From: Buchananella sp. 14KM1171
Lineage (GTDB): Bacteria > Actinomycetota > Actinomycetes > Actinomycetales > Actinomycetaceae
Assembly (NCBI RefSeq): GCF_041380365.1
Contig: NZ_CP159981.1
Location: 868,001-932,000, forward strand
Direction: 5' to 3'
Length of the DNA stretch: 64,000 bases
Shown: positions 17,456-27,007 of the stretch, piece by piece
Layout: every line of letters begins with the position of its first letter
Numbering within the stretch: the stretch's first letter is position 1
Notes under the pieces: model-generated
The model's database searches: none
Seen by the model: only the letters and a program-made list of their open reading frames with translations
Told to the model about the DNA's origin: nothing
Program-made: the position numbers and the translations under genes

Positions 17456-18487
17456 ATGGGCGGCGTGCGTGACCTGAACCTGCTTCCCAAGACGCACCTT
17501 CACCTGCATTTCACCGGGTCGATGCGCCCGGCGACGTTGCGCGATCTCGCCGCCGAGCAGGGGGTGCGCCTGCCCGCCACGTTGACGGACGACGTCTACG
17601 ACGTCCCCGCCGATCAGCGCGGCTGGTTTCGTTTCCAGCGCTCTTACGACGCCGCGCGCGCCCTGGTGCGCAGCGAGGCGGTGATGCGCCGCCTGGTGCG
17701 GGAGGCCGCGGAGGATGATGCGGCGGAGGGTTCGCGCCGCCTGGAGATTCAGATCGACCCGACCAGTTACGCGCCGTTCACGGGCGGGATCACCCCGGCG
17801 TTGGAGATCGTGCTGGATGAGGCGAGGCTGGCCAGCGCGGCCACGGGTGTGGAGGTGGCGGTGATCGTGGCCGCCTCGCGGACGCGGCACCCGTTGGAGG
17901 CGCGCACGCTGGCCCGCCTGGCCGCGCGGTACGCCGGCCAGGGCCCGGGCGAGGTGGTGGGCTTTGGCCTTTCTAACGACGAGCGCCGGGGCACCACCTC
18001 TGAGTGGGCGCGGGCGTTCAAGATCGCGCGCGACGCCGGCCTGGCCGCCCTGCCGCACGGCGGGGAGCTGCTGGGGGCGGACCACGTCCGCGAGGTGGTC
18101 AACCACCTGGGCCCCACCCGCCTGGGGCACGGGGTGCGCACGGCGGAGGACCCGGCGCTGCTGGAGCAGGTGGTGGCCGCCGGCATCGCCTTCGAGGTGT
18201 GCCCGGCCTCGAACGTCTCGCTGGGGGTCTTCACGGAGACCCGGCACGTGCCGCTGAAGAAGCTGATGGACGCCGGCGCCATGATCGCGCTCGGGGCCGA
18301 CGACCCGCTCATCTTCGGTTCTCGCCTGACCGCCCAGTACGAGGCGGCGCAAAACAGCCACGATCTCTCTAACGCCCAGATGGCCCAGATGGCGCGCACG
18401 TCGGTGCTGGCGAGCCTGGCGAGCGAGTCCTCCAAGTCGCTGTGGTTGGCGCAGATCGACGCCTGGGAGGCCGCTGCGGCCGCCTGA
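17456..18487 (+). CDS. Adenosine deaminase family protein
   Basis: Zinc-dependent purine deaminase fold, 343 residues. Metal and catalytic motifs are in order: HLHLHFTGS (His ligands), LPHGGELLG (His/Glu), RLGHGVRT (His) and GADDPLIF (metal Asp pair). The HFTGSM variant instead of HLDGS is typical of an actinobacterial subgroup annotated as adenosine deaminase, so the exact substrate (adenosine or a related aminopurine) is uncertain. ATG 17456 and GTG 17465 are both plausible starts. It is divergent from rplY, with about 220 bp between them, and stands alone. Confidence 0.85.
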   Translation: MGGVRDLNLLPKTHLHLHFTGSMRPATLRDLAAEQGVRLPATLTDDVYDVPADQRGWFRFQRSYDAARALVRSEAVMRRLVREAAEDDAAEGSRRLEIQIDPTSYAPFTGGITPALEIVLDEARLASAATGVEVAVIVAASRTRHPLEARTLARLAARYAGQGPGEVVGFGLSNDERRGTTSEWARAFKIARDAGLAALPHGGELLGADHVREVVNHLGPTRLGHGVRTAEDPALLEQVVAAGIAFEVCPASNVSLGVFTETRHVPLKKLMDAGAMIALGADDPLIFGSRLTAQYEAAQNSHDLSNAQMAQMARTSVLASLASESSKSLWLAQIDAWEAAAAA

Positions 18488-18627
18488 GCGCGCCGAAGCT
18501 GCCGCCGGTGCACGCCTGCCTTGGTTTTCCGGGATGGACGACGTTGCCGCACCGGCCGCACCGCACGGGGCGCACCGCCCGGCCCGCACCGCCCGGAGAG
18601 GGACGAGGGCGGGCCGGAGGGGGGCAC

Positions 18628-19779
18628 TCAGACCCGAACCGGCTCGGCCTCCAGCTCGATGCCGAAGCGCTCCTTGACCCCGTCGACGACGGCCTGCGCC
18701 ACCGTCTCGATGTCTGCCGCGCTGGCCTCGCCCCGGTTGGTGATCGCCAGGGAGTGCTTGGTGGACAGCGAGGCGCGCCCGCCGGTCAGGTCCAGCCCGA
18801 ATCCGCGCTCGAAGCCGGCCTGTGAGATCAGCCAGGCGGCGGAGGTCTTCACCACGCCCGGCACCACCGGACCCGGGTCGCCGATGTTGGTGGCCAGGGC
18901 GCCATCGCGCACCTCGAAGCGCGGTGCACCCTCGGGCAGGTCGGCGGCAGCGTCGGACGCCACGATCGGGTTGAGGAAGAAGGAACCGGCCGAGTAGGTG
19001 TCGGGGTCGCGCGCGTCCAGCACCATGCCCTTGCCTCGACGCAGGTCCAGCACGGCGGCGCGCACGTCCACGCTCGGCACGCGCGCGCCCAGCTCCACGT
19101 CCAGGGCGCGGGCCAGCTCGGAGTAGCGGATCGGGGCGGACAGGGAGGCCATGCGCATCTGCCAGTGCGTCTCCAGCACCACGAATCGGCCGGTGGGCCC
19201 CCACTGGCCGGACTGGCGGGAGGTCTTCAGCAGGGAGGTGCGGTAGCCCAGCTCCAGTTCCCCCACCGCCAGCATGCGGGTGCGCTGGCGCTCGCGGTCG
19301 TAGACGCGCACGCTGGCCAGGGTCTGGGAGACCTCCGCCCCGTAGGCGCCCACGTTCTGCACGGGGGCGGCGCCCACGGTGCCGGGGATGCCAGAGAGTG
19401 CCTCTAGGCCCATCCAGTCCTCGCCGACGGCGCGGGCCACCAGCTCGTCCCAGGGCAGGCCGGCGGTGACGCGCAGGGAGACGCCGCCGCAGCTGTCGGC
19501 TGAGGTGACCTCGATCTCCTGGCGGGCGTCGCGCAGCACCACGCCGTCAAAGCCGGCGTCGCTGGCCAGCACGTTGGAGCCGCCGCCCAGCACCAGCAGG
19601 CCTTGCCCGGCGGCATCGGTGGCCTTGATCGTCTCGATGAGTTCGGCCTCGCTGGTGGCCTCGACGTATCCGCCGATCGGGCCGCCCACGCGCAGGGTGG
19701 TCAGCTCGGAAAGGCGGGGGTTGGTCAGTGCGCCGAGCGGGGCGCGCAGGCAGGGCACGGGCGGGACGAGGTTACTCAT
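18628..19779 (-). CDS. murB: UDP-N-acetylenolpyruvoylglucosamine reductase MurB
   Basis: FAD enzyme making UDP-MurNAc for peptidoglycan, 383 residues. The FAD domain shows TTLRVGGPIGGYVEA, VLGGGSNVLASDAGFDGVV, GLEALSGIPGTVGAAPVQNVGAYG. The substrate domain has YSAGSFFLNPIV with the proton-donor Ser, and GRASLSTKHSLAITNRGEAS near the end. ATG 19779 is chosen over a GTG two codons earlier. It lies downstream of the MFS gene on the same strand with 122 bp between. Confidence 0.95.
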   Translation of the reverse strand: MSNLVPPVPCLRAPLGALTNPRLSELTTLRVGGPIGGYVEATSEAELIETIKATDAAGQGLLVLGGGSNVLASDAGFDGVVLRDARQEIEVTSADSCGGVSLRVTAGLPWDELVARAVGEDWMGLEALSGIPGTVGAAPVQNVGAYGAEVSQTLASVRVYDRERQRTRMLAVGELELGYRTSLLKTSRQSGQWGPTGRFVVLETHWQMRMASLSAPIRYSELARALDVELGARVPSVDVRAAVLDLRRGKGMVLDARDPDTYSAGSFFLNPIVASDAAADLPEGAPRFEVRDGALATNIGDPGPVVPGVVKTSAAWLISQAGFERGFGLDLTGGRASLSTKHSLAITNRGEASAADIETVAQAVVDGVKERFGIELEAEPVRV

Positions 19780-19901
19780 GCGCACACCCTAGCGCAGCGC
19801 GTGCGGGCCAGTTCGGTGGGCCGCCCGCGCCGGGGCGCCCTGCGGGCAGACCTCCTAGCCGCCGCGCGGAACGCGGGCGTGGTCGCTGTGCAGCAAGCGG
19901 C

Positions 19902-21188
19902 CTAGTCGCTGCCGCGCGGGGAGGCTGCGGGCAGGGGCCTGGCGGCGCCGCTGAAGAACAGGCCGATGGCGACGGGCAGGGCCAGCACGGCCAGGGTGGG
20001 GCGGTAGCCGATGTGCTCTGCGAGCTCGCCCATGAGGGGCGGGCCCACCAGGAAGGCGCCGTAGCCGAGCGTGGAGACGGCGGAGATCGTGGCGGCGGCC
20101 TTCATGGGGTCGTCCCCGGCGGCGGCCAGGGCCAGCGGGAAGCCGAGCGCGCTGCCCGCGCCCCACGCCAGCGCGGCCACGAAGGCGAGCGGCACCCACG
20201 GGGAGAGCACGAACACGCTCACGCCCGCCAGGGCGAGCGCGAAGGAGAGGCGCAGGGCCCACACGCGCCCGACGCGCGCCACCAGGGCGGTGCCGGCGAA
20301 GCGCACGGAGGTCATGCCGACCACGAAGATGCCGTAGCCCACTGCTGCCCAGGCGTTGGAGATGCCGAAGGCCTCGATGCTGGCCAGGGCCAGCCAGTCG
20401 GCCGCGGCGCCCTCGGTCAGGGCGATGCCGAGCAGCACCACGCCCAGGGCCCAGGTGCGCCGCTCGCGCCAGGCGCGGGCGGAGGAGTAGCGCGGGTAGG
20501 AGCGTTGGGCCGTGCTCTTGGCGCCACGGGTGGGGGCGTCGGGCAGGAACCAGCGCAGCGAGATCCACACGGCGGGGACGGTCAGGGCGCCCAGTACGCC
20601 TACGTGCCAGTGGATGGGCACGTGGAGGGCGGAGGCCAGCGCACCCAGGCCCGCGCCGGTGACGGTGCCCAGGGAGAAGCCGCCGTGGAATTGGGGCATG
20701 CGCTCCTCGCCGCTGGCGCGGTCCACGTTGGCGCCGTGCACGTTGACGGCGACGTCGTAGAGGCCAAAGCCGATGTTGACCACGAACAGGGCGCTGGCCA
20801 CGGCCACCATGGTGCCGGCCACGGTGAGGCCGGCGGCGGCCGCGTAGCCGAGCGCGATGAGCGGGTAGAACAGGAAGACGGCACGGCGCACGCCGATGCG
20901 GGCGGTGACTGCCCCGGCGATGGGCAGCATGGCGATGGAGCCCAGGGAGGCGACGAACATGATGCGCCCCAGCTGGGAGGCGGTCAGGTCTAGGGCGTCG
21001 CGCACGGCGGGCAGGCGGCTCATCCAGGCGGAGAACACCAGGCCGGGCCAGAAGTAGGACAGGAACGTGACCCACTGGGTGCGCCGCATGGCCTTACTTA
21101 TTGCCGGCGCCGGGGTGGACGACGTTCCGCCCGCCTCCGTGATTTCGGGGCGGGCGGCGGGGGTGGGTTCGTCTGGCGCAGCGCTCAC
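19902..21188 (-). CDS. MFS transporter (YbjJ/fucose-permease-like)
   Basis: Major facilitator of about 430 residues with twelve likely helices. Helpful text is YFWPGLVFSAWMSRLPAVRD, ITARIG-like ends of helices (VTARIGVRRAV), the repeat VDRASGEERMPQFHGGFSLG and FLVGPPLMGELAEHIGYR, which recall the YbjJ group. Substrate cannot be read. The start is uncertain: GTG 21188 is used here, TTG 21224 is upstream in frame, and ATG 21092 just before the first helix is also possible. The N-terminal tail overlaps an antisense copy of the dispersed 20-bp motif. Confidence 0.85.
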   Translation of the reverse strand: MSAAPDEPTPAARPEITEAGGTSSTPAPAISKAMRRTQWVTFLSYFWPGLVFSAWMSRLPAVRDALDLTASQLGRIMFVASLGSIAMLPIAGAVTARIGVRRAVFLFYPLIALGYAAAAGLTVAGTMVAVASALFVVNIGFGLYDVAVNVHGANVDRASGEERMPQFHGGFSLGTVTGAGLGALASALHVPIHWHVGVLGALTVPAVWISLRWFLPDAPTRGAKSTAQRSYPRYSSARAWRERRTWALGVVLLGIALTEGAAADWLALASIEAFGISNAWAAVGYGIFVVGMTSVRFAGTALVARVGRVWALRLSFALALAGVSVFVLSPWVPLAFVAALAWGAGSALGFPLALAAAGDDPMKAAATISAVSTLGYGAFLVGPPLMGELAEHIGYRPTLAVLALPVAIGLFFSGAARPLPAASPRGSD

Positions 21189-21272
21189 CCCTCCATCATC
21201 CGCGCCGGACTGGGGCGGCGCCAAGTTGAGTGAGTGTGGGATTGGGCGCCACGCCGTGCGGTGGCCCGGGCC

Positions 21273-22247
21273 TCAGGCGAGCAGTGCGCTGGCGCGGGCC
21301 AGCACGTCGCGGCCGGCGCAGGTGACGCTCAGGGTCACCTTGCCGTCCTCGCCGCGCTGCCCCGAGATGGTCAGCTCGGCGCCGCGCACGGGGTCTACCA
21401 CCACCATGCCGGAGAAGTTGGCGCGCAGCTGGCGCACCTTGCCCAGGCCGGCGTGGGCCTCCAGGCTGGAGGCCACCAGGGCCAGGGTGAGCATGCCGTG
21501 GGCGATCACGCCGGGCAGGCCGGCGGCCTTGGCGACGGCGGGGTTGTGGTGGATCGGGTTGAAGTCCCGCGAGGCGCCGGCGTAGCGCACCAGGTCGGTC
21601 AGGGTCAGGCGCACGCGGTAGGCGAAGTCGGCGCCCTCCACCTCCGCCGGCTCCAGGGTGGGTGGGACCAGGCTCCACTGGGCCAGGTTGGCGCCGTCCT
21701 CCAGGGCGGTCTGGGCGGCCTCTGCCGGGGCGCCGCCCGGCTGGGCGGGCGCGGCGTCGGCGGGCTGGAGCGCCGCCGCAGCGGCGGCCGGCGCGGGCTG
21801 GGCCGGGGGCATGACGGCCAGGGTGGACTCCACCACGGCCGCCAGGCCGCGCGGCCCGTGCACCTCGGTGCGGGAGGCGAGCGTGCGCAGCGGGCCGCGC
21901 TCCACCACGCGCTTGACGCCGGGAAGCACGGTGAGCTGGTCGCCGGCTCGGATCGGCTCGTGCAACTCGATGGACTCGCTACCGTGCAGGACGCGGGAGA
22001 AGTCGATCCCCAGCTGCGGGTCCGCGATCAGCACGGCGGCGGCCCGCTGGGCCACGACGGCCGCGAACGTGGGGGCGGCGGGCGGAACGTCGTCCATCCC
22101 GGCCACCGGGTGCAGCGGCGCGGGCTCCCCCATGCCGGGGGCGGCCTGCCCCCACGGGCGGGCGGTGGCGGTGTTGAAGGAGGCCAGGTGCTCCACGCCC
22201 ACGTGGTAGGAGATGGGGGCGTAGGTGGGCAGCGAGGAATTGTCCAT
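21273..22247 (-). CDS. Two-hotdog MaoC-like dehydratase (fused HadA/HadB-type)
   Basis: A 324-residue protein with two hotdog folds. The N-terminal half resembles the substrate-holding subunit (ISYHVGVEHLASFNTATARP). The C-terminal half carries the hydratase motif RDFNPIHHNPAVAKAAGLPGV followed by IAHGM. An Ala/Pro-rich linker of ~40 residues joins them (about 150-190). Family members hydrate or dehydrate acyl-CoA/ACP thioesters; in mycobacteria HadA and HadB are separate genes. The pairing with murB is also seen in other actinobacteria. ATG 22247 is chosen. The MDDVPPAA text derives from a copy of the dispersed 20-bp motif. Confidence 0.8.
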   Translation of the reverse strand: MDNSSLPTYAPISYHVGVEHLASFNTATARPWGQAAPGMGEPAPLHPVAGMDDVPPAAPTFAAVVAQRAAAVLIADPQLGIDFSRVLHGSESIELHEPIRAGDQLTVLPGVKRVVERGPLRTLASRTEVHGPRGLAAVVESTLAVMPPAQPAPAAAAAALQPADAAPAQPGGAPAEAAQTALEDGANLAQWSLVPPTLEPAEVEGADFAYRVRLTLTDLVRYAGASRDFNPIHHNPAVAKAAGLPGVIAHGMLTLALVASSLEAHAGLGKVRQLRANFSGMVVVDPVRGAELTISGQRGEDGKVTLSVTCAGRDVLARASALLA

Positions 22248-22330
22248 AACCACAGCCTAGCCAAGCAGGCGCGGGCAGGGCTTTGGGCTTTCCCGCCACG
22301 GTCTTGCCCGTCGGCTTAGCGGTTCCGACC

Positions 22331-22377
22331 AAAAGGGGCGGGGGTCGTGGCGACTAACCAGTCGCCACGACCCCCGC
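22331..22377 (-). terminator. Terminator of the surface-protein gene
   Basis: An 18-bp perfect stem (22338-22355 with 22360-22377, arms GCGGGGGTCGTGGCGACT) with a 4-base loop. On the minus strand it is followed by CCCCTTTT. It lies 32 bp past the surface-protein stop. Confidence 0.85.
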
Positions 22378-22408
22378 TCACTGCCGCCCGCTCACGGGCG
22401 GGTGACTA

Positions 22409-25400
22409 CTAGCCCTTGCGGCGGCGCATGCCGATCAGCAGGGCGCCACCGGCCAGCAGGGCCAGCGCGGCGCTACCGACCACGATCGCATCGCTACCGG
22501 TCTTGGCCAGCTTGCCGCCCTTGCCCTTGCCCGGGGTCGGGGTGCTGGGGGTCGCCGACGGCGCCGGGGTGGGCACGATCACCTTGGTGTAGGTGTTCTC
22601 GAAGGCGACCGCAGCGACCTCGCCCTTGGCGGGCAGGACGACGCTCTGGTCGGCCGGCTTGGCCAGGTTGAAGCCCGCGATCTGCGCGGAGGCCGTGTCC
22701 TCGCTCACCGTGCAGGAGGTGCCCACGCGGAAGTCCTTGCCCACGGGCACGGCCACGCCGTCGCCCTTAGCGACCACGGTGCCGGACTCGGTGCCACAGG
22801 TCCAGTTGAACTTGAACTCCTTGCCCGCCGCGTCCGCCGGCGCGCCGGCGACGGTCTTGGCCACGGAGAAGGTGGACATGTGGGCGGTGTAGGTGTTGGT
22901 GGCCGTCACCTCGAGCTTGGCGCCCTTGGCGACGTCGAACTCCACCTTGTTGCCGTCGGTGGCGGTGCCGTCCACGGAGAAGGCGGTGGCCAGGTCCGTG
23001 TTTGCGATGGCCGCGTCCGCCTCGGTCAGCGTGCACTTGCCCACCGGCACGTCGGTCACGCGCATCATGGAGCCCGGGGTCAGGGCGAAGTCAGCCTTCT
23101 CCTCGGTGCCGTCAATGCCGGTGCACACGTAGGAGAAGTTGAAGGACTTGTCCTTGGCCAGGTCAGCGCCGGTGCCCGCCACGGCCTTCGAGACGGTGAA
23201 GCCGCCCAGGTCGCGGGAGTAGGCGTTAGCGAAAGTAACCTCGGTGTTGGCGTCCTTGGCGACCTCGATGGTCTGCGCCTCCGGGGCGGTCAGGGTGTAG
23301 CCGACGATTGCGGCCTTGTCCGAGTCCTCAGTGACGGTGCAGGAGGTGCCCACCGGGAAGTTCTTGCCCACGGGCACGGCCACGCCGTCACCCTTAGCGA
23401 CCACGGTGCCAGTCTCGGCGCCACAGGTGTAGTTGAAGGTGAAGTCCTTCGTGGCGGCCGACGCCGGGGCACCCGTGACGTTCTTGACCACGGAGAAGGT
23501 GCCCAGGTGCTTGGTGTAGGTGTTGGTGACCTCCACCGCCGCGTTCTGGCCCTTCAGGACCGGAACCCCGATGAACTCGGTGGTGACGGCGGTGCCATCC
23601 ACGGTGGAGGAAACCACCAGGTCGGCGTTGGCAATGCCGGCGTCCGCCTCGGCAATGGCGCAAGCACCCACGGGGACGTCGGTGACAACCAGCGGGGTGC
23701 CGGCCGTGACGGTGACGTCGCGCTGAATCTCGGTGCCGTCCAGGCCACGGCAGGCGTAGGTGAAGGCAAACTCCTTGCCGGCCACCATGTCCGCGCCGGT
23801 ACCAGCCACGCGCTTGGTGAGGGTGAAGCCACCCATGTCGCGCGAGTAGGTGTTGACGAAGGTGACCTCCGTGCCGGTGGCACCCTCCGCGATCTGAATG
23901 GTCTGCGCCTCCGGGGCGGTCAGGGTGTAGCCGGCGATGTTGGCAGTCGTAGCGTCCTCGCCGATGGTGCAGGAGGTGCCCACCGGGAAGTTCTTGCCCA
24001 CGGCCACGGCCACGCCGTCACCCTTAGCGACCACGGTGCCGGTCTCGGCGCCACAGGTGTAGTTGAAGGTGAAGTCCTTCGTGGCGGCCGACGCCGGGGC
24101 ACCCGCGACGTTCTTGACCACGGAGAAGGTGCCGACCTTGCGGCTGTAGGCGTTCGTGAAGGAAACCGCGACCGTGGTGTCCTTCGCGATCGTCACGGTC
24201 TGCGGGGCCGGGACGCTCAGGTTGTAGCCGCCGATGATGGCGCCCTGGGCGTTCTCCGTCACGCGGCAGCTGGTGCCGACGCGGAAGTTCTTGCCCGCAG
24301 CCACGGCGACGCCGTTGCCCTTGGTGGTGATGGTGCCACGCTCGGCGCCACACACGTAGTCGAAGGTGAAGTCCTTGTCAGCGGGCTCCACGCCGGTGAC
24401 CGTCTTGGCCACGGAGAAGGTGCCCACGTGGGCCGTGTAGGTGTTCGTCGCGGCCACGGTGGTCTTGGCGCCCTTGGCGACAGCGAACTCTACGGTCGCG
24501 GCGTCGGTCTTGGTCCCACCCACGTCGAAGGAGGTGGCCAGGTCCGTGTTCGCCACGTCGCCGCCCGTCTCGGTCAGCGAGCAGCGGCCGGCGGCAACGT
24601 CGTTCACCACGTGGGTGGCGCCGGCGGCCAGCGTGAAGTTGCCCTGCGTCTGCGCGCCAGCGGCGTCGGTGCAGGTATAGGCGAAGTTGAACTGCTTGCC
24701 GGCAGCCAGGTCCGCGCCGTCACCGGCAACGGCCTTGCTCACCTCGAAGGAACCGGCGTCACGAGAGTAGGCGTTGGTGAAAACGGCCTCCATCTCGGTG
24801 TCAGCCACGATCTCCACCGTCTGGGCCGGCGGGGCAACCAGGGAGTAACCGGGCACGGCAGCGGAGGCCGCGTTCTCAGTCACGGTGCAGGAGGACAGGG
24901 ACGGGAACTCGCGGTTCACCGCCACGGCCACGCCGTCACCCTTCACAGTCACGGAACCGGTGGTGCCGCCACAGTCGTAGTCGAACACGAAGTCCTTGGC
25001 CTCGGCCACGCCCTGCGGCAGGCCGGTGGCGGTCTTCTTCACCTTGAAGGTGCCCATGTCCTGTACGTAGGTGTTGGTCATGACAACCGGAACCGGGTCG
25101 CCTGCCACAACCTCCACCTGGGCCGGGGCCGGCGGGGTGAGGGTGTAGCCGGCAAAGATCGCGTCAGCAGCGTTCTCCGTCACCGTGCAAGTGGTGCCCG
25201 GCAGGAACCGCGCGGTGGACTCCGCCGGGGTGCCGTTGCCGTTCGCGGTCAGGGAGCCGGTCTGGCCGTCGCTGCAGCGGTAGTCGAAGGTGAAGTCGTG
25301 GTTCTGCGCCTCAGCCGGCGTTCCCACCAGTGCCTTCTTCACCGCGATCGGGAACTTCGGCAGGGAGGCAAGGCGGTTGGTCAGCTTCACCGGCACGATC

Positions 25401-27007
25401 GCCTCGCTGACGATCGTCAGCTCGTTGGTGCGCTTACCACCAACCTCGAAGCCAAAGCCGTCCCAGCGGTAGCCGTCCGGCGCGGCGGCCGGGTTGACCT
25501 GCTCGCTCAGCACGATCCGGGTACCGGCGGGGAAGGTGACCGGAGCGGAGGGACCGTAGAAGGTGACCTTCTTGGCCACCTGGGCCTCCATCGTCAGGGT
25601 GCCGGTGAGCTGGTCAGCGTTGAGGGTGCCCGGCGCAGTCCAGTTCGGGTAGGTGGTGTCCGCAGGCGCGGGCAGGGTGTAGGTGGCGTTCACGGTGAAC
25701 GGCGCGCCTTCCTGCACCAGCGCCGAACCCGGGCCGGCCACGAACTTCGTGATGGAGAAAGTGCCGTAGTTCAGCGACATCGTCACGTCAGAGGTGAACG
25801 CGGCCGTGAAGGAACGGGTCAGGTTAGCAGTGCCCTGCGTGCCGTCGGCGACGATGTTGTTGTCGTAGTTGAAGCCGGGCTTCAGCTTGGGCAGCGTCTT
25901 GCGGTCCGGCACGTCACACGTGGGGGCCTCCAGCGCACACGCAGAGTACGTGAGGCTGTAGTTGGCGTCAGCGCTGAACGGGCCCGTGATCGAGATGCTG
26001 GCCATCTGACCATCGGCGGTGGCCTGGTCCGCCTCCACCTTGATCTCGAAGGTGCCGAAGTCCGGGTTAACGGTTGCGCCGGGAGCGCCGGTGTCCAGCA
26101 CGGCCTTACGCGGGCCATCCGCGCGGGTGGCCTCCAGGTTCAGCCGCCAGTTCGCCGGACCGAAGAAGCGCTGACCCGAACCGAGCGTGTCGGTGAAGGT
26201 AACGGTGTGAACCTGCACGCCGTCAAAGACTCGCGTGTCGTTGGCGTTCTTCAGGTGCTGCCCCAGGCTCTTGCCGTGAGCACCGAAGCCCAGCGGCACG
26301 TTGTAGTCCACGGTCGTACTGCCCGAGCCAATACCGGTGGAACCCTTGGCGAACTGCGACGGGGTAAAGGTGAACGGGTTGAGGATCTTGGCCTTGATAC
26401 CGCCCACGCCGGGCAGGTCCGCCTGGACCACGCCGGGGGTGCCGGAGAACTCAAAGGGCAGGGTGTCGCTGGTGGTGGCCTCCGCAGCAGAGAGCTTCAC
26501 GGTGGCGTTACCGGTGATGTTGTCCCAGCCACCGGTCACGAGCTCCTGCGCCTTGGCGTTGAAGGTGCACTCGACCTTGAACTCGGTGACAAGGCACGAA
26601 GCGATCGTGGTGTCAGGCGTGCCGTCCTTGGGCTGGTGGTCCACCTGGAGCGGGACGGTCCCCAGACCGCCGGCGCTGGTGATCGCCGCCTTCAGCTGCG
26701 GGGGCAGGGTGACAGAGAAGGAGTCTCCCTCCGCCAGGGGGCTGCCCTTCGCCAGCGCCCAGCTGAACGACAACCGCGCGGTGTCCTGCACCGTCAGCTG
26801 CGTGGTGTCAGTGGGAAGAACGGGCTCGCCACTCGCATCCAGCTTCTGGATCCTGATGTTAGAGAAAGAAATGTTGGGGTTCACGGCGGCGCTTGCCGGC
26901 GCCGCGCCCCAGATCACTCCGACCGCTACGACAGCGATAGCTGCCAGCAGAGCCAGAACACGAGTCGAGGTGCGCTGCATCAACGACGCCCCTGATCTTT
27001 CGCTCAT
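22409..27007 (-). CDS. LAKTG-anchored surface protein with ten DUF5979/CnaB-like repeats
   Basis: A 1,532-residue cell-wall protein. A signal peptide (VLALLAAIAVVAVGVIWGAAPASA) is followed by a ~370-residue beta-rich region that looks like an adhesin head. From about residue 412 there are ten Ig-like repeats of 95-110 residues, each starting like GTFSVVKNV and ending like TFxNxYSRD; the last nine have two Cys (NYTCG, TSCTVTE). The conserved Lys, Glu (VTE) and terminal Asn suggest CnaB-type isopeptide bonds. A Pro/Thr linker precedes LAKTGSDAIVVGSAAL, a hydrophobic helix and RRRKG. LAxTG is the class E sortase signal; no sortase is in the window. ATG 27007 follows AAGG. Confidence 0.9.
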   Translation of the reverse strand: MSERSGASLMQRTSTRVLALLAAIAVVAVGVIWGAAPASAAVNPNISFSNIRIQKLDASGEPVLPTDTTQLTVQDTARLSFSWALAKGSPLAEGDSFSVTLPPQLKAAITSAGGLGTVPLQVDHQPKDGTPDTTIASCLVTEFKVECTFNAKAQELVTGGWDNITGNATVKLSAAEATTSDTLPFEFSGTPGVVQADLPGVGGIKAKILNPFTFTPSQFAKGSTGIGSGSTTVDYNVPLGFGAHGKSLGQHLKNANDTRVFDGVQVHTVTFTDTLGSGQRFFGPANWRLNLEATRADGPRKAVLDTGAPGATVNPDFGTFEIKVEADQATADGQMASISITGPFSADANYSLTYSACALEAPTCDVPDRKTLPKLKPGFNYDNNIVADGTQGTANLTRSFTAAFTSDVTMSLNYGTFSITKFVAGPGSALVQEGAPFTVNATYTLPAPADTTYPNWTAPGTLNADQLTGTLTMEAQVAKKVTFYGPSAPVTFPAGTRIVLSEQVNPAAAPDGYRWDGFGFEVGGKRTNELTIVSEAIVPVKLTNRLASLPKFPIAVKKALVGTPAEAQNHDFTFDYRCSDGQTGSLTANGNGTPAESTARFLPGTTCTVTENAADAIFAGYTLTPPAPAQVEVVAGDPVPVVMTNTYVQDMGTFKVKKTATGLPQGVAEAKDFVFDYDCGGTTGSVTVKGDGVAVAVNREFPSLSSCTVTENAASAAVPGYSLVAPPAQTVEIVADTEMEAVFTNAYSRDAGSFEVSKAVAGDGADLAAGKQFNFAYTCTDAAGAQTQGNFTLAAGATHVVNDVAAGRCSLTETGGDVANTDLATSFDVGGTKTDAATVEFAVAKGAKTTVAATNTYTAHVGTFSVAKTVTGVEPADKDFTFDYVCGAERGTITTKGNGVAVAAGKNFRVGTSCRVTENAQGAIIGGYNLSVPAPQTVTIAKDTTVAVSFTNAYSRKVGTFSVVKNVAGAPASAATKDFTFNYTCGAETGTVVAKGDGVAVAVGKNFPVGTSCTIGEDATTANIAGYTLTAPEAQTIQIAEGATGTEVTFVNTYSRDMGGFTLTKRVAGTGADMVAGKEFAFTYACRGLDGTEIQRDVTVTAGTPLVVTDVPVGACAIAEADAGIANADLVVSSTVDGTAVTTEFIGVPVLKGQNAAVEVTNTYTKHLGTFSVVKNVTGAPASAATKDFTFNYTCGAETGTVVAKGDGVAVPVGKNFPVGTSCTVTEDSDKAAIVGYTLTAPEAQTIEVAKDANTEVTFANAYSRDLGGFTVSKAVAGTGADLAKDKSFNFSYVCTGIDGTEEKADFALTPGSMMRVTDVPVGKCTLTEADAAIANTDLATAFSVDGTATDGNKVEFDVAKGAKLEVTATNTYTAHMSTFSVAKTVAGAPADAAGKEFKFNWTCGTESGTVVAKGDGVAVPVGKDFRVGTSCTVSEDTASAQIAGFNLAKPADQSVVLPAKGEVAAVAFENTYTKVIVPTPAPSATPSTPTPGKGKGGKLAKTGSDAIVVGSAALALLAGGALLIGMRRRKG
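23275..24133 (-). repeat. Near-identical ~230-bp segments within the surface-protein gene
   Basis: Bases 23275-23503 and 23905-24133 are offset by exactly 630 bp and nearly match over much of their length (a handful of mismatches from 23337 to 23503). They encode equivalent parts of repeats 5 and 7, so the 630-bp superunit is two Ig domains. Such close identity inside a divergent repeat series suggests recent duplication or gene conversion. Confidence 0.75.

Noticed and set aside
22880-26995. 1,371-codon open frame on the plus strand
   Set aside because: It is antisense to the surface-protein gene and reads as Gly/Arg/His-rich text without family resemblance; long antisense frames are expected in DNA with this codon bias.
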